Positions 1 to 10,053 of a DNA stretch of 64,000 nucleotides are shown here, in pieces; position 1 is the stretch's first letter; each line of letters opens with the position of its first letter. The translations under genes and the position numbers were made by a program. The notes beneath the pieces are model-generated. The model did not search any database, was not told the origin of the DNA, and saw nothing but the letters and a program-made list of their open reading frames with translations. Source of the stretch: Rhodococcus jostii NBRC 16295 (GTDB taxonomy: Bacteria; Actinomycetota; Actinomycetes; Mycobacteriales; Mycobacteriaceae); assembly GCF_001894825.1 (NCBI RefSeq), contig NZ_BCWY01000037.1:1-64000 (forward strand), written 5' to 3'.

Positions 1-770
1 GGGACCGCCGCGGCGGGTCCGCCCAGCCAGGACACCGCGAGGGCGCCGGCGAATGCGTCCCCGGCGCCGGTCGTGTCGACCACCGCGACCTCGGGGGAGT
101 CGGCGTGGAGCGTGACGCCGTCGCCGTCCGTGTGGTCGGCGCCCGACGATCCACGGGTGGTCACCAGGTGGGTGACGGCTCCGGTGACGTCGGCGCCGAG
201 TTGCGCGGATTCGGTCTCGTTGACGAGCAGGACGTCGATCAGTTCCACGAGTTCGCGTGGAAGGGGCTGCACCGGAGACGGATTCACCATCACGACGGTG
301 TCGTGGGCCGCGGCGTGCGCGGCGGCCGCCACCACGGTGTCGAGGGGGATCTCGAGTTGGCAGAGCAGGACGTCGGCATCGGCGATCGCCGCGAGTTCCG
401 CGGGTGTCAGGTCCGCCACGGTGCTGTTGGCGCCCGGGACCACGACGATGCAGTTCTCGCCGGCGGCATCGACGGTGATCGCCGCGATCCCGCTCGGGCC
501 GTCCACCTCACGCAGAAACCGGGTGTCGACCTCGGCGTCCACGAGAGCCTGACGCAGGTCGAGCGCGAACACGTCGGAGCCGACGGCCCCGATGAACGTC
601 ACCTCCCCGCCCGCCCGCGCGGCGGCGATCGCCTGGTTGGCGCCTTTGCCGCCGGGGGTGGCGGCAAAGGCGCTGCCCAGAATCGTCTCGCCCGGCCGGG
701 GCAATCGCCCGGTCGCCGTCAGTAGGTCCATGTTGACGCTGCCGACGACGGCGACCCTGGGAGTGGACAT
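1..770 (-). CDS. rbsK: Ribokinase (PfkB family), 3' end cut by window edge
   Basis: Phosphorylates ribose to ribose 5-phosphate in the cytoplasm. The complement strand reads from ATG at 770 (MSTPRVAVVGSVNMDLL...) with no stop before the window edge, giving about 256 of the roughly 300 residues usual for the family. The PfkB signatures are visible: the sugar-binding GGKGANQA near residue 40, and the anion-hole/catalytic segment DTTGAGDAFAG near the truncated end. The N-terminal GSVNMDL is typical of ribokinase rather than fructokinase. The stop of the next minus-strand gene is not involved; this gene lies downstream of the MHS transporter with a 9-base gap, so the two may be co-transcribed and the transporter may supply a substrate. 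The exact sugar is inferred from family only. Confidence 0.9.
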   Translation of the reverse strand, partial: MSTPRVAVVGSVNMDLLTATGRLPRPGETILGSAFAATPGGKGANQAIAAARAGGEVTFIGAVGSDVFALDLRQALVDAEVDTRFLREVDGPSGIAAITVDAAGENCIVVVPGANSTVADLTPAELAAIADADVLLCQLEIPLDTVVAAAAHAAAHDTVVMVNPSPVQPLPRELVELIDVLLVNETESAQLGADVTGAVTHLVTTRGSSGADHTDGDGVTLHADSPEVAVVDTTGAGDAFAGALAVSWLGGPAAAV

Positions 771-779
771 ACCCCGAGA

Positions 780-2249
780 CTAGCCCGCGTCGGCGGACGC
801 CGTCTCCTGCGCGGACGTCGCGGATGCGTCGCTCTTCGCGCGGCGCAGACGCTTCAGCACCCGGCGGGCCTCCGCGTCCGTGGACACGGCCGGCGGCGAA
901 CCCTCCAGCGGCTTCCTGGCCGTTTCGGAGATGAGCAGCACCGCGACACCACCGATGACCGCCGCAACCATCATGTACATCGGCGCGACGAGGTCGCTGC
1001 CGGTCGCGTCCTGCAGCGCCGTGAGCACCAGGGGAGTGGTGCCACCGAAGATCGACACCGCCAGGTTGTATCCGATCGCCAGGCCGCCGTAGCGGATTCC
1101 GGTGGGGAACAACGCGGGAAGGACCGACGGGAAGACGCCCACGAAGAGCAGCAGGAGCCCACCGAGGATCGCGAGACCGAGGAAGACGGTGAAGTAGTTG
1201 CCGACCCCGATCAGCAGGTACGCGGGCAGCGACAGAGCGAAGAATCCGACGAAACCGGCCAGCAGCAACGGTTTACGACCGACCCGGTCGGACAGTTTCC
1301 CGACGAAGCTGATGCCCACCATCATGATCAGCATCACGACGATCATGAGGACGAGGCCGTGCGACTCGTCGTAGCCGAGCGTGTTCGACAGGTACGTCGG
1401 CATGTAGCTGAGCAGGCCATAGTGCGCGATGTTGTAGGTGGCGACCAGGATGACGCACAGCACCAGCGGACGCCAGTTCTCCACCAGCGTCTCGCGCAGT
1501 TTGCGTCCCGTGGATTCGTCTGCGAGCGAACGCTCTTCGGCCTGCTCCATCTGCTGGAACGCCGGCGTCTCCTCGAGTCGCAACCGCAGGTAGAGGCCGA
1601 TCAGGCCCAGCGGGCCGGCCAGTAGGAACGGAATTCGCCATGCCCAGTCGACGAGCGCGTCGGCGCTGACGACGCTGCTGATGATGGTGACCAGGCCCGC
1701 GGCCGCGACATACCCGGCGAGGGTTCCGAACTCGAGGAAGCTCGCGAAGAAGCCGCGACGCTTGTCGGGCGCGTACTCGGCGACGAACGTGCTGGCGCCG
1801 CCGTATTCGCCGCCCGTCGAGAATCCCTGCACGAGCCGGAACAGCACCAGCAGAACCGGCGCCGCGAGCCCGATGGATCCGTAACTCGGGATCAGCCCGA
1901 TCGCGAAAGTGCTTCCCGCCATCAGGATGATCGTGGTGGCGAGCACCTTCTTGCGGCCGATCCGGTCGCCGAGCGGGCCGAAGAACAGTCCGCCGAGCGG
2001 GCGGACGACGAAGGCCGCGGCGAAGATCGCGAACGTCGACAGCAGCTGTGCGGTACCGCTGGCCTCGGGAAAGAAGACCTTGCCGATTGTGGTCGCCAGG
2101 TAGGCGTACACGCCGAAGTCGAACCACTCCATGGCGTTACCGAGCATGGTGGCCTTGACGGCCCGTTTGACGGAGGCCTCGTCGGTGACTGTGACATCAG
2201 GTGATTCGGCCACCTCGGCCGAGGTGATCGAGTGGTCTGGTGCATTCAT
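780..2249 (-). CDS. MHS-family MFS transporter (ProP/KgtP-like metabolite:H+ symporter)
   Basis: A 489-residue inner-membrane proton symporter of the major facilitator superfamily. After a polar 30-residue N-terminus it shows the MHS hallmarks: GNAMEWFDFGVYAYLA in the first membrane helix, the loop 2-3 motif GDRIGRKKVL, and RLVQGFSTGGEYGGA in helix 4-5. About 12 hydrophobic segments follow, with a second GKLSDRVGRKPLLL motif mid-protein. The C-terminus is a charged, Ala-rich cytoplasmic tail. The ATG at 2249 has a GGGGAGCG ribosome site upstream. Substrates in this family include proline, betaine, citrate, ketoglutarate and shikimate; none can be chosen from sequence. It is followed at once by the ribokinase gene, which suggests a joint transcript. 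Confidence 0.88.
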   Translation of the reverse strand: MNAPDHSITSAEVAESPDVTVTDEASVKRAVKATMLGNAMEWFDFGVYAYLATTIGKVFFPEASGTAQLLSTFAIFAAAFVVRPLGGLFFGPLGDRIGRKKVLATTIILMAGSTFAIGLIPSYGSIGLAAPVLLVLFRLVQGFSTGGEYGGASTFVAEYAPDKRRGFFASFLEFGTLAGYVAAAGLVTIISSVVSADALVDWAWRIPFLLAGPLGLIGLYLRLRLEETPAFQQMEQAEERSLADESTGRKLRETLVENWRPLVLCVILVATYNIAHYGLLSYMPTYLSNTLGYDESHGLVLMIVVMLIMMVGISFVGKLSDRVGRKPLLLAGFVGFFALSLPAYLLIGVGNYFTVFLGLAILGGLLLLFVGVFPSVLPALFPTGIRYGGLAIGYNLAVSIFGGTTPLVLTALQDATGSDLVAPMYMMVAAVIGGVAVLLISETARKPLEGSPPAVSTDAEARRVLKRLRRAKSDASATSAQETASADAG

Positions 2250-2491
2250 GTCGTGCGCTCCCCAGCGCAGTTATCACCCGCGCGGGGCACGTACCTGATG
2301 CACGCATCTTTTCGTCGCCCGCACGGCGATTGCTGGTCGGGTTCGGCAACCCACGGCCCTTCGGCGCGATGCGGCCCCCGCCGATCGGCTCTGGCTCGTG
2401 GCTCGGTCCCGCCCCACCGTCCGGGGTGCGGGACTACCAGCTGTAAGAGCGATTACCGTAGCAAAGGATACGGAGCTTGTCGGCCCGAGCC

Positions 2492-3592
2492 TCAGAACGC
2501 GCGGGCGTACTGAGCCGGAATCTCCGGCGTCACCTGGGCATTCAGTACTCGTGCGGCTTTTCGCGGCCAGTACGGGTCGCGCAGGAGTTCGCGCCCGAGG
2601 AACACGGCGACGGCTTCTCCCGACTCCACGATCCGCTCGGCCTGCTCCGGCTCGGTGATGAGCCCGACCGCGGCCGCCGGGACCGTGGTCTCGTTCTGGA
2701 TGCGACGGGCGAACGGAACCTGATACCCGGGTTCCACGGGGATCCGTGCGGACGCGACGCCGCCGCTGGAGACGTCGACGAGGTCGACACCGAGGTCGGC
2801 CAGCGCCTGCACGAGGGTGACGGTCTGGTCCGGCGTCCAGCTGCCGGCGTCGAGACCGGGTTCCTCGGACAACCAGTCGGTGGCCGACACCCGGACGAAG
2901 ACGGGCAGCTCGGCGGGCCACACACCACGCACCGCCTTGACGACCTCGAGTAGGAGCCGGATGCGGCCCGCGAAGCTGCCGCCGTACTCGTCGGTGCGGT
3001 GGTTGCTCAGCGGTGAGAGGAACTGGTGGAGCAGATAGCCGTGTGCCGCATGGATTTCCACCACCTTGAAGGCTGCCCGGGACGCCCGCTCGGCAGCTGC
3101 GGCGAAATCCGCGACCACCTTCCGGATGTCTTCGGCCGTCGCCTCTGCAGGCGGGGTGTGATCGCCGAATCCGATCGCGCTCGGGGCCACCGTCTGCCAG
3201 GACAGCCGGTCGTCGCCGGCGAGGCTTCCGCCCCCGCGCCACGGGACGTGCGCGGACCCCTTCCGTCCGGCATGACCGAGCTGGATGCCCGGCACCGCGC
3301 CGAAGTACTCGATCTGCGCGTTGATCTCCGCGAAGGCGTGGGTCTGGGTGTCGTTCCAGATGCCGAGGTCGGCCGGGCTGATGCGGCCCTCCGGGCTGAC
3401 GGCCGTCGCCTCGGTGAGGATCAGTCCGGCACCGCCGATGGCGCGGGTCACCAGGTGCGTCCGGTGCCAGTCGCCCGGGACTCCCACGTCGCGGCCCGTC
3501 ACGTCGGCCGAGTACTGGCACATCGGTGCCATCCACACCCGGTTGGGGGCGGTGACTCCACGGAAGGTGATGGGCTCGAACAACACGCTCAC
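2492..3592 (-). CDS. NADH:flavin oxidoreductase, Old Yellow Enzyme family (YqjM-like)
   Basis: A 366-residue FMN-dependent ene-reductase with a TIM-barrel fold. The N-terminus LFEPITFRGVTAPNRVWMAPMCQYSA matches the thermophilic-like/YqjM class, which carries a Cys in this position that tunes flavin redox potential. IQLGHAGRKGS (flavin/substrate binding) and AAHGYLLHQFLSPLSN with HRTDEYGGS (phosphate and dimer contacts) are all present. These enzymes reduce activated C=C bonds in xenobiotics and oxidative-stress products using NAD(P)H. It is transcribed divergently from proA across 114 bases and ends 242 bases before the MHS gene start, so it is probably monocistronic. The physiological substrate is unknown. 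Confidence 0.92.
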   Translation of the reverse strand: MSVLFEPITFRGVTAPNRVWMAPMCQYSADVTGRDVGVPGDWHRTHLVTRAIGGAGLILTEATAVSPEGRISPADLGIWNDTQTHAFAEINAQIEYFGAVPGIQLGHAGRKGSAHVPWRGGGSLAGDDRLSWQTVAPSAIGFGDHTPPAEATAEDIRKVVADFAAAAERASRAAFKVVEIHAAHGYLLHQFLSPLSNHRTDEYGGSFAGRIRLLLEVVKAVRGVWPAELPVFVRVSATDWLSEEPGLDAGSWTPDQTVTLVQALADLGVDLVDVSSGGVASARIPVEPGYQVPFARRIQNETTVPAAAVGLITEPEQAERIVESGEAVAVFLGRELLRDPYWPRKAARVLNAQVTPEIPAQYARAF

Positions 3593-3690
3593 TACAGCAC
3601 TCCTGCCTCTGATGGTCTCGACCAGTCGTAACGTGCGCGGGGGACCACATCATTCCCGATCGTTCCCGCTCCGCGGTGTACACGCCCCGG

Positions 3691-3700
3691 TATATAGGCT
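3691..3700 (+). promoter_or_regulatory. Candidate -10 region of proA
   Basis: TATATAGGCT lies 6 bases before the proA ATG and no Shine-Dalgarno sequence separates them. Start-site spacing would place the transcript 5' end within a few bases of the ATG, so proA is probably leaderless or nearly so, which is common in this phylum. No convincing -35 hexamer was found. Confidence 0.5.
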
Positions 3701-3706
3701 GTCTTC

Positions 3707-4987
3707 ATGACTGCAGTGACTTCCACCTCGTCGGCCGGTGCCACGGTGGACACCCGTGAAGCCGTCCACGCAGCGGCCCGTCGCGCTCGCACCGCGTCGC
3801 GGGTCCTCGCGCTGCTCACCACCGCGCAGAAGGATGCGGCGCTCCACGCGGCGGCCGACGCCGTCCTCGCCGCCTCGGCCGACATCCTCGCCGCCAATGC
3901 CGCCGACATCGAGGCGGCCCGGGCGTCGGGCACCGAGGACTCCCTCCTCGACCGGCTGCGGCTGACGCCGGAACGGATCGAGGGAATCGCATCCGGTCTG
4001 CGGCAGGTCGCCGGTCTGCCCGACCCGGTCGGTGAAGTGGTGCGCGGCTCCACGCTCCCCAACGGTCTCGAACTCCGTCAGCTGCGCGTACCTCTCGGCG
4101 TCGTGGGCATGGTGTACGAGGCCCGGCCCAACGTCACCGTCGACGCGTTCGGGCTGGCACTCAAGTCGGGCAACGCTGCCCTGCTGCGCGGGTCCTCGTC
4201 CGCGGCGAAGTCGAACGCGGCCCTGGTCGCGGCGCTGCGGACGTCGCTGGCGGCGCAGGACCTGCCGGCGGATGCGGTGCAGTTGCTGCCGAGCGAGGAT
4301 CGCTCCAGCGTGACGCACCTGATCCAGGCCCGCGGGCTGGTGGACGTCGTCATTCCCCGCGGCGGCGCCGGCCTGATCAGCGCCGTCGTCCGCGACGCGA
4401 CGGTCCCGACCATCGAGACGGGTGTCGGAAACTGCCACGTGTACGTGCACGCCGCGGCCGACCTCGAGATGGCCGAGCGGATCCTGCTCAATTCCAAGAC
4501 CCGACGGCCGAGTGTCTGCAACACCGCCGAGACGGTGCTGATCGACGCCGCGATCGCGGAGACGGCCGTCCCGAAGCTGCTGCAGGCCCTCCAGATGCAC
4601 AGTGTGACGGTCCACGGAGATCTGCCCGGGCTGGTGCCCGCGACCGAGGCGGACTGGTCGGAGGAGTACCTCACGCTGGATGTGGCGCTCAAGGTGGTCG
4701 ACGATCTCGGCGCCGCGGTCGAGCACATCGACAAGTACGGAACCGGTCACACCGAGGCCATCGTGACGTCGGACCTCGCCGCCGCCCGCGAGTTCACCGC
4801 CCGGGTCGACGCGGCCGCCGTCATGGTCAACGCCTCCACCGCCTTCACGGACGGTGAGCAGTTCGGATTCGGCGCCGAGATCGGGATCTCCACGCAGAAA
4901 CTGCACGCGCGCGGTCCGATGGGTCTCCCCGAACTGACCTCCACCAAGTGGATCGTGTGGGGAGACGGGCACACCCGCGCGGTCTAG
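3707..4987 (+). CDS. proA: Gamma-glutamyl phosphate reductase
   Basis: Second enzyme of proline synthesis: it reduces glutamyl 5-phosphate with NADPH to glutamate semialdehyde, which cyclises to pyrroline carboxylate. It is a 426-residue aldehyde-dehydrogenase-fold protein of normal length. [17 protein letters not shown] near residue 135 and [12 protein letters not shown] form the NADPH site. The catalytic Cys lies in [13 protein letters not shown] near residue 270. The end [20 protein letters not shown] is characteristic. proB is not adjacent. In mycobacteria proA is followed by the same MoxR/VWA pair and then nadD, as here. A tandem repeat separates its stop from the next gene. Confidence 0.97.
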   Translation: MTAVTSTSSAGATVDTREAVHAAARRARTASRVLALLTTAQKDAALHAAADAVLAASADILAANAADIEAARASGTEDSLLDRLRLTPERIEGIASGLRQVAGLPDPVGEVVRGSTLPNGLELRQLRVPLGVVGMVYEARPNVTVDAFGLALKSGNAALLRGSSSAAKSNAALVAALRTSLAAQDLPADAVQLLPSEDRSSVTHLIQARGLVDVVIPRGGAGLISAVVRDATVPTIETGVGNCHVYVHAAADLEMAERILLNSKTRRPSVCNTAETVLIDAAIAETAVPKLLQALQMHSVTVHGDLPGLVPATEADWSEEYLTLDVALKVVDDLGAAVEHIDKYGTGHTEAIVTSDLAAAREFTARVDAAAVMVNASTAFTDGEQFGFGAEIGISTQKLHARGPMGLPELTSTKWIVWGDGHTRAV

Positions 4988-4999
4988 ACCCCCGTCAGA

Positions 5000-5054
5000 C
5001 ACCTCTCCAAGCACCTCTCCAAGCACCTCTCCAAGCACCTCTCCAAGCACCTCT
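5000..5054. repeat. 12-bp tandem repeat after proA
   Basis: Four perfect copies of CACCTCTCCAAG followed by seven bases of a fifth, starting 12 bases after the proA stop and ending 30 bases before the MoxR start. The unit is a multiple of three, so copy number changes would not shift any frame. No coding role was found on either strand. Confidence 0.9.
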
Positions 5055-5084
5055 AGCCCGTACACCCTTCTGAAAGGAGCGAGC

Positions 5085-5966
5085 GTGGACCGCGCACTGC
5101 CCACCACGACGCCGTTCTTCGCGAGCGTCGACGACGTCATCGCTCGGCTCGCCGAAACCGGATACCTGTCCGACAAGGGCACCGCGACCGCGGTGTTCCT
5201 CGCCGACCGGCTCGGAAAGCCCCTGCTCATCGAGGGCCCCGCCGGAGTCGGCAAGACCGAGCTCGCCCGCGCCGTGGCCGAGACCAGCGGTGCCGAACTG
5301 GTGCGGTTGCAGTGCTACGAGGGCGTCGACGAGGCCCGCGCGCTGTACGAGTGGAACCACGCGAAGCAGATCCTGCGCATCCAGGCGGGCAGCGACCACA
5401 GCTGGGACGCGACCAAGGCGGACGTCTTCTCCGAGGAATTCCTGCTGTCGCGGCCCCTGCTGACCGCCATCCGGCGCGAGGACCCGACGGTGCTGCTCAT
5501 CGACGAGACCGACAAGGCCGACGTCGAAATCGAGGGGCTGCTCCTCGAGGTGCTCAGCGATTTCGCGGTCACCGTCCCCGAACTCGGCACCATCACGGCC
5601 ACACGCAAGCCGTTCGTCGTCCTCACCTCGAACGCCACCCGCGAACTGTCGGAGGCCCTCAAGCGCCGCTGCCTCTTCCTGCATCTCGACTTCCCCGACG
5701 CGGAGCTCGAGCGGCGGATCCTCGCGAGCCGCGTGCCGGAACTTCCCGAGGCGGTGGCCGAGCAGTTGGTCAGGACGATCCGCGTGCTGCGCGGCATGCA
5801 GTTGAAGAAGCTGCCGTCGGTGGCCGAGACCATCGACTGGGGTCGCACGCTCCTGGCGCTGGGGCTCGACACCCTCGACGACGACGCCGTGCGCGCGACG
5901 ATGGGTGTCGTCCTCAAACACCAATCCGACCAGCTGCGGGCTGCTGCCGAGCTGCGACTGAACTGA
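5085..5966 (+). CDS. MoxR-family AAA+ ATPase
   Basis: A 293-residue AAA+ ATPase. Walker A is GPAGVGKTEL near residue 50, Walker B is VLLIDETDKAD near residue 140, sensor 1 is VLTSNATRELSEAL, and an arginine-finger region RRCLFLHLDFP follows. MoxR ATPases act as chaperones that remodel or load cofactors into partner enzymes, usually with a von Willebrand A-domain protein encoded beside them, which is exactly the next gene 10 bases downstream. The GTG start is chosen because GAAAGGAGCG sits at ideal distance. The client is unknown; CoxE-type partners elsewhere serve molybdenum hydroxylases, but none is encoded nearby. Confidence 0.92.
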   Translation: MDRALPTTTPFFASVDDVIARLAETGYLSDKGTATAVFLADRLGKPLLIEGPAGVGKTELARAVAETSGAELVRLQCYEGVDEARALYEWNHAKQILRIQAGSDHSWDATKADVFSEEFLLSRPLLTAIRREDPTVLLIDETDKADVEIEGLLLEVLSDFAVTVPELGTITATRKPFVVLTSNATRELSEALKRRCLFLHLDFPDAELERRILASRVPELPEAVAEQLVRTIRVLRGMQLKKLPSVAETIDWGRTLLALGLDTLDDDAVRATMGVVLKHQSDQLRAAAELRLN

Positions 5967-5976
5967 AGGACTCCCC

Positions 5977-7437
5977 ATGGCTGCTGGTGGTCCACTCGCG
6001 TCCCGGTCGAAGCCGGGCGGTCCCGCGGCGCCGCACGGCCTGCCGGGGCATCTCGTCGACTTCGTCGAGGCGCTGCGGCGCCGCGGCATCATGGTCGGAC
6101 CGTCCGAGACGGTCGACGCCGGACAGGTCATGGCCGTCCTCGATCTGCTCGACCGGGAATCGCTGCGCGAGGGTCTCGCGTGCGCGCTGTTGCGGCGTCC
6201 CACTCACCGGCCCACGTTCGACGCGTTGTTCGAACTCTGGTTCCCGGCGGCGGTCGGCCACCGATCGGACGGGGCGATCGACACGAGCCTGCCGCGGAAC
6301 GCGAAAGGTGATATCGACTACGAGGCGCTGCGCGAACTGATCGTCGAGCTGCTCACCGACGGGTCGCCGGAGGCGATCGAACTCACCGAGCTCCTCACCG
6401 CGCAGATGGTCGAGGAACTCGGGCAGTACCAGTCGGCGAACGGTCCGTCGTTCTCGGCGTACCAGGCGCTGCGCGACGTGGCGCCGGAATCCCTGCTCAA
6501 GAAGATCCTCGACGGGCTGCTCGGCAATCAGCAGGACGGCGAAGCGCGAACCACGGAAAGCTACGAATCCGAGGTGGCCAAGCGCACCGCCGCCCAGCGG
6601 ATCGCCGATTTCCGCAAGATGATCGAGAAGGAGACGCGGCGACGGTCCGCCGAGAACCTCGGCAAGGAACGGGTGGCGTCGTACGGCGTGCCGCGGCTGG
6701 CCGAGGAAGTCGACTTCCTGCGCGCGTCCGACGCCGAATTGACCGCGCTGAAACGCAACGTCACCCCGCTCGCCCGGCTACTCGCGAGCCGCCTGGCCGT
6801 GCGGCGCAGCCGTAACCGGGCCGGTTCGATCGACCTGCGCCGCACGCTGCGCAAGTCGATGTCCACCGGGGGAGTGCCCATCGACCTCGTCCAGCGCAAG
6901 CCCCGGCGGGCGCGGCCCGAGCTCGTCGTGATGTGCGACGTGTCGGGCTCGGTGGCCGGATTCAGCCACTTCACCCTGCTGCTCGTCCATGCGCTGCGGG
7001 AACAGTTCTCGCGGGTGCGGGTGTTCGCGTTCATCGACACCACCGACGAGGTCACCCGGTTCTTCGACTCGGGCGCCGACCTCGGCAGCGCCATGTCCCG
7101 GATGATCCGGGAAGCCGACCTGGTCGGCTACGACGGTCACTCCGACTACGGCAACGCGTTCGGGGTGTTCGCCGAGCGGTTCACTCAGAGCATCACGTCG
7201 CGTTCGTCGCTGCTGGTGCTCGGCGACGGTCGCAACAACTACCGGGACCCGAACCTCGAGGCCCTCGCCCGACTCGTGTCGGTGGCGAAACACGCGCACT
7301 GGCTCAACCCGGAGCCCCGCGGCCAGTGGGGATCGGGGGACTCGGCGGCCACGGTGTACAACGAGGTCATCAGCATGCACGAATGCCGATCCGCTCAGCA
7401 GCTGGCGTCGGTGGTCGCCGGATTGCTGCCGGTGTGA
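5977..7437 (+). CDS. VWA domain-containing CoxE-like protein
   Basis: A 486-residue partner of the upstream MoxR ATPase. The N-terminal half is helical and charged. The C-terminal half is a von Willebrand factor A domain that begins at [17 protein letters not shown] near residue 320, where the metal-ion-dependent adhesion motif DxSxS is intact. A further conserved segment, [17 protein letters not shown], follows near residue 410. The pairing, direction and 10-base spacing argue for one transcript and one complex. In M. tuberculosis an equivalent pair lies between proA and nadD. Its client protein is not known. Confidence 0.9.
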   Translation: MAAGGPLASRSKPGGPAAPHGLPGHLVDFVEALRRRGIMVGPSETVDAGQVMAVLDLLDRESLREGLACALLRRPTHRPTFDALFELWFPAAVGHRSDGAIDTSLPRNAKGDIDYEALRELIVELLTDGSPEAIELTELLTAQMVEELGQYQSANGPSFSAYQALRDVAPESLLKKILDGLLGNQQDGEARTTESYESEVAKRTAAQRIADFRKMIEKETRRRSAENLGKERVASYGVPRLAEEVDFLRASDAELTALKRNVTPLARLLASRLAVRRSRNRAGSIDLRRTLRKSMSTGGVPIDLVQRKPRRARPELVVMCDVSGSVAGFSHFTLLLVHALREQFSRVRVFAFIDTTDEVTRFFDSGADLGSAMSRMIREADLVGYDGHSDYGNAFGVFAERFTQSITSRSSLLVLGDGRNNYRDPNLEALARLVSVAKHAHWLNPEPRGQWGSGDSAATVYNEVISMHECRSAQQLASVVAGLLPV

Positions 7438-7456
7438 GCACGTAAGCTCGACACTC

Positions 7457-8152
7457 GTGGAACAGGGAGCAGCGGGCGCACGTCGGCGCCGCTTGGGAGT
7501 CATGGGCGGCACCTTCGACCCCATTCATCACGGTCACCTGGTGGCGGCCAGCGAGGTGGCAGACCGATTCAGCCTCGACGAGGTCGTCTTCGTGCCCACC
7601 GGCAGGCCGTGGCAGAAGCAGGGCAAGGGCGTCAGCCCCGCCGAGGACCGGTACCTGATGACGGTCATCGCCACCGCGTCGAATCCGCGATTCTCGGTCA
7701 GCAGGGTGGACGTCGACCGCGAGAAGGTCACCTACACTGTCGACACTCTGCGGGATCTGCGCAGCTACCACCCGGACGCCGAGCTGTACTTCATTACCGG
7801 TGCGGACGCCCTGGCGAGTATCCTGTCCTGGCAGGACTGGGAGGAACTGTTCTCGCTGGCGAAGTTCGTCGGGGTGTCGCGTCCGGGATTCGATCTCAAC
7901 ACCGAACATCTGGCCGGTCATCTGGACGCGTTGCCCGAGGACGCGGTCACGTTGATCGAGATCCCGGCTCTGGCGATCTCCTCGACGGAATGTCGGCGGC
8001 GCGCCAGTCGCCATCGTCCTGTGTGGTACCTCGTGCCGGACGGTGTGGTCCAGTACATCTCCAAACGGAACCTGTATCGGCCACCGGACTCCGAGCGCCT
8101 CGACGGCGCGACGACGATGTCCGAACCGGCCCCGGACAAGACCAAGAGTTAG
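7457..8152 (+). CDS. nadD: Nicotinate-nucleotide adenylyltransferase
   Basis: Transfers AMP from ATP to nicotinate mononucleotide, forming deamido-NAD. The nucleotidyltransferase signature [19 protein letters not shown], with its HxGH motif, starts near residue 16. The second ATP-binding motif is ISSTECRRR near residue 180. The 231-residue reading runs from a GTG at 7457; a downstream start is possible because the first 14 residues (Gly/Ala/Arg-rich) precede the conserved core. It heads a compact run with rsfS and gpgP in the same order as in mycobacteria. The C-terminal 25 residues after the family core are acidic and unconserved-looking. Confidence 0.96.
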   Translation: MEQGAAGARRRRLGVMGGTFDPIHHGHLVAASEVADRFSLDEVVFVPTGRPWQKQGKGVSPAEDRYLMTVIATASNPRFSVSRVDVDREKVTYTVDTLRDLRSYHPDAELYFITGADALASILSWQDWEELFSLAKFVGVSRPGFDLNTEHLAGHLDALPEDAVTLIEIPALAISSTECRRRASRHRPVWYLVPDGVVQYISKRNLYRPPDSERLDGATTMSEPAPDKTKS

Positions 8153-8186
8153 TCAGTACTTTTCGAACGAACTGGGAGAACATCGC

Positions 8187-8609
8187 GTGAGCGCAACGAC
8201 CGAAGCCATCGAGATGGCACGCATCGCGGCAGTGGCTGCCGACGAGAAGCTGGCCTCCGATGTGGTGGTGCTCGATGTTTCCGAGCAGCTGGTCATCACC
8301 GACTGCTTCGTCATCGCCTCCGCGCCCAACGAGCGCCAGGTGAATGCGATCGTCGAGAACATCGAGGATCGTCTGCGTGAGGCAGGTCACAAGCCGGTGC
8401 GTCGTGAGGGCACCCGCGAAGGCCGTTGGGCACTGCTCGATTTCGTGGACGTGGTCATCCACGTCCAGCACAACGAGGAACGCAACTTCTACGCACTCGA
8501 CCGACTGTGGAAGGACTGCCCGACCGTGCCCGTCGAGGGTCTCGGGCAGCACGGTCCGGCCGACGCGAACGGTGCGGGCGCCCCCGAGGCCGAGGAGTCC
8601 GAACTGTGA
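8187..8609 (+). CDS. rsfS: Ribosomal silencing factor RsfS
   Basis: Binds ribosomal protein uL14 on the large subunit and blocks subunit joining when nutrients are short. The 140-residue protein matches the family core: DVVVLDVSEQLVITDCFVIA, ERQVNAIVENIEDRLRE, and REGRWALLDFVDVVIHVQ, ending with the FYALDRLWKDCP motif. An Ala/Glu-rich tail of 25 residues follows. GTG at 8187 is preferred over upstream starts because it follows CTGGGAGAACATC and gives the standard N-terminus. The gene overlaps the next start (GTGA). Confidence 0.95.
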   Translation: MSATTEAIEMARIAAVAADEKLASDVVVLDVSEQLVITDCFVIASAPNERQVNAIVENIEDRLREAGHKPVRREGTREGRWALLDFVDVVIHVQHNEERNFYALDRLWKDCPTVPVEGLGQHGPADANGAGAPEAEESEL

Positions 8610-9265
8610 CGGATGCTCAACGTGCCCCGCGGCGTCTGATACTGCTCCGCCACGGACAGACCGAGTACAACGCCGACAACCGCATGCAGGGCCAACTCGA
8701 CACCGAACTGTCGGAGCGGGGGCGGTCGCAGGCCCGCGCCGCCGCATCCGCGTTGGTCGGTCGCAGGCCGATCTCCATCGTGTCCTCCGATCTGCGCCGT
8801 GCGTACGACACCGCCGTCGAGGTCGGTGACAACGCCGGTTTGCCGGTGCAGATCGACGAGCGACTCCGCGAGACGCATCTCGGTGACTGGCAGGGGCTCA
8901 CGCATCTCGACGTCGACGCACGCGCACCCGGCGCCCGCGCCACGTGGCGGGGCGACGCGACCTGGGCGCCGCCCGGCGGGGAGAGCCGCCTCGACGTCGC
9001 GCGGCGCAGCAAGCCGGTGGTCGCGGAACTCGTCGAGAAGCACGAGGACTGGGCCGAGAAGCCGGTGGTCCTGGTCGCTCACGGCGGATTGATCGCCGCG
9101 CTGACCGCCGCCCTGCTGGATCTGCCCGTCGACCGCTGGCCGGTGCTGGGCGGACTGGGCAACACGAGTTGGGTGCAGCTGAGCGCGTACGGAAACCCCG
9201 ATTCGCTCAACTGGCGTCTCGACGTGTGGAACGCGTCTGCGAGTGTGGCCAGTGACGTCCTCTGA
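8606..9265 (+). CDS. gpgP: Histidine phosphatase, probable glucosyl-3-phosphoglycerate phosphatase
   Basis: A 219-residue histidine phosphatase. The catalytic RHG motif is [12 protein letters not shown] near residue 13; the proton-donor region is [14 protein letters not shown] and the second catalytic His is in [11 protein letters not shown]. In mycobacteria the protein in this position dephosphorylates glucosyl-3-phosphoglycerate, a step toward methylglucose lipopolysaccharide. The assignment here rests on gene order (nadD-rsfS-gpgP-octT), since many phosphatases share these motifs. GTG start overlaps the rsfS stop by four bases, which implies translational coupling. Confidence 0.85.
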   Translation: MTDAQRAPRRLILLRHGQTEYNADNRMQGQLDTELSERGRSQARAAASALVGRRPISIVSSDLRRAYDTAVEVGDNAGLPVQIDERLRETHLGDWQGLTHLDVDARAPGARATWRGDATWAPPGGESRLDVARRSKPVVAELVEKHEDWAEKPVVLVAHGGLIAALTAALLDLPVDRWPVLGGLGNTSWVQLSAYGNPDSLNWRLDVWNASASVASDVL

Positions 9266-10049
9266 GGTGGGCACCGGCTCCGGGGAACGCCCCGTCCTGC
9301 TCGTGCTCGCCGATTCGCTGTCGTATTACGGACCCAAGGGCGGTCTCCCGTCCGACCACCCCGACATCTGGCCCAATATCGTTGCACGTCAACTCGGTTG
9401 GGACGTAGAACTGGTGGCGCGGATCGGCTGGACCAGCCGTGACGTGTGGTGGGCGCTGACGCAGGACCCGCGCGTGTGGTCCGCGGTTCCCCGAGCCGGC
9501 GCCGTCGTGTTCGCCATCGGGGGCATGGATTCGCTTCCGTCTCCGCTTCCGACGGCACTGCGGGAACAGTTGCGCTACGTCCGCCCGCCCGCGCTGCGGC
9601 GTGTCGTGCGGACCGGCTACCAGTGGCTGCAGCCCCGGCTGTCGCCGCTGGGGTGGCCGGTGGCGCTGCCCCCGCGGCTGAGCGTCGAATACCTGGAGAG
9701 TTCACGGGCGGCGCTCGAGTACATGCGCCCCGAACTCCCCGTCATCGGCACCCTGCCGTCCGTGCATCGCAGCGAGGCGTACGGCAAGGTTCATGCGGGC
9801 CGCCCCGGCGCCGTGGCCGCCATCACCGCCTGGTCGGAGGAGAAGAACGTGCCCCTCGTTGATCTCGCGGAGGCGGTGCGCGCCAACGTCTTCAGCGAAC
9901 ACGGAAATCCGGACGGCATCCACTGGGGCTGGGACGGACACACCGAGGTCGCCGCGGCCATGCTGACCGCCCTCCGCGCGGCGGGTGTCGCGCCGGAGGT
10001 CGCCGGGGACGCGGTTCCGGCCGACCCGGTGTCGAGTGGAGCCGAGTAG
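9252..10049 (+). CDS. octT: SGNH-type acyltransferase, probable diglucosylglycerate octanoyltransferase
   Basis: An SGNH/GDSL-fold protein of about 265 residues. The nucleophile block is [17 protein letters not shown], near the N-terminus, and the late Asp-His block is [16 protein letters not shown]. The Mycobacterium homologue in the same position after gpgP octanoylates diglucosylglycerate, the primer of methylglucose lipopolysaccharide. Together with gpgP this suggests that the strain makes a related polysaccharide. Two GTG codons, at 9243 and 9252, are possible starts; both overlap the gpgP end. Function is by synteny plus fold. Confidence 0.8.
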   Translation: MTSSEVGTGSGERPVLLVLADSLSYYGPKGGLPSDHPDIWPNIVARQLGWDVELVARIGWTSRDVWWALTQDPRVWSAVPRAGAVVFAIGGMDSLPSPLPTALREQLRYVRPPALRRVVRTGYQWLQPRLSPLGWPVALPPRLSVEYLESSRAALEYMRPELPVIGTLPSVHRSEAYGKVHAGRPGAVAAITAWSEEKNVPLVDLAEAVRANVFSEHGNPDGIHWGWDGHTEVAAAMLTALRAAGVAPEVAGDAVPADPVSSGAE

Positions 10050-10053
10050 TCCG

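Noticed and set aside
5000-5054. Possible CRISPR array
   Set aside because: The 12-bp units are directly adjacent with no spacers, and no cas genes are present.
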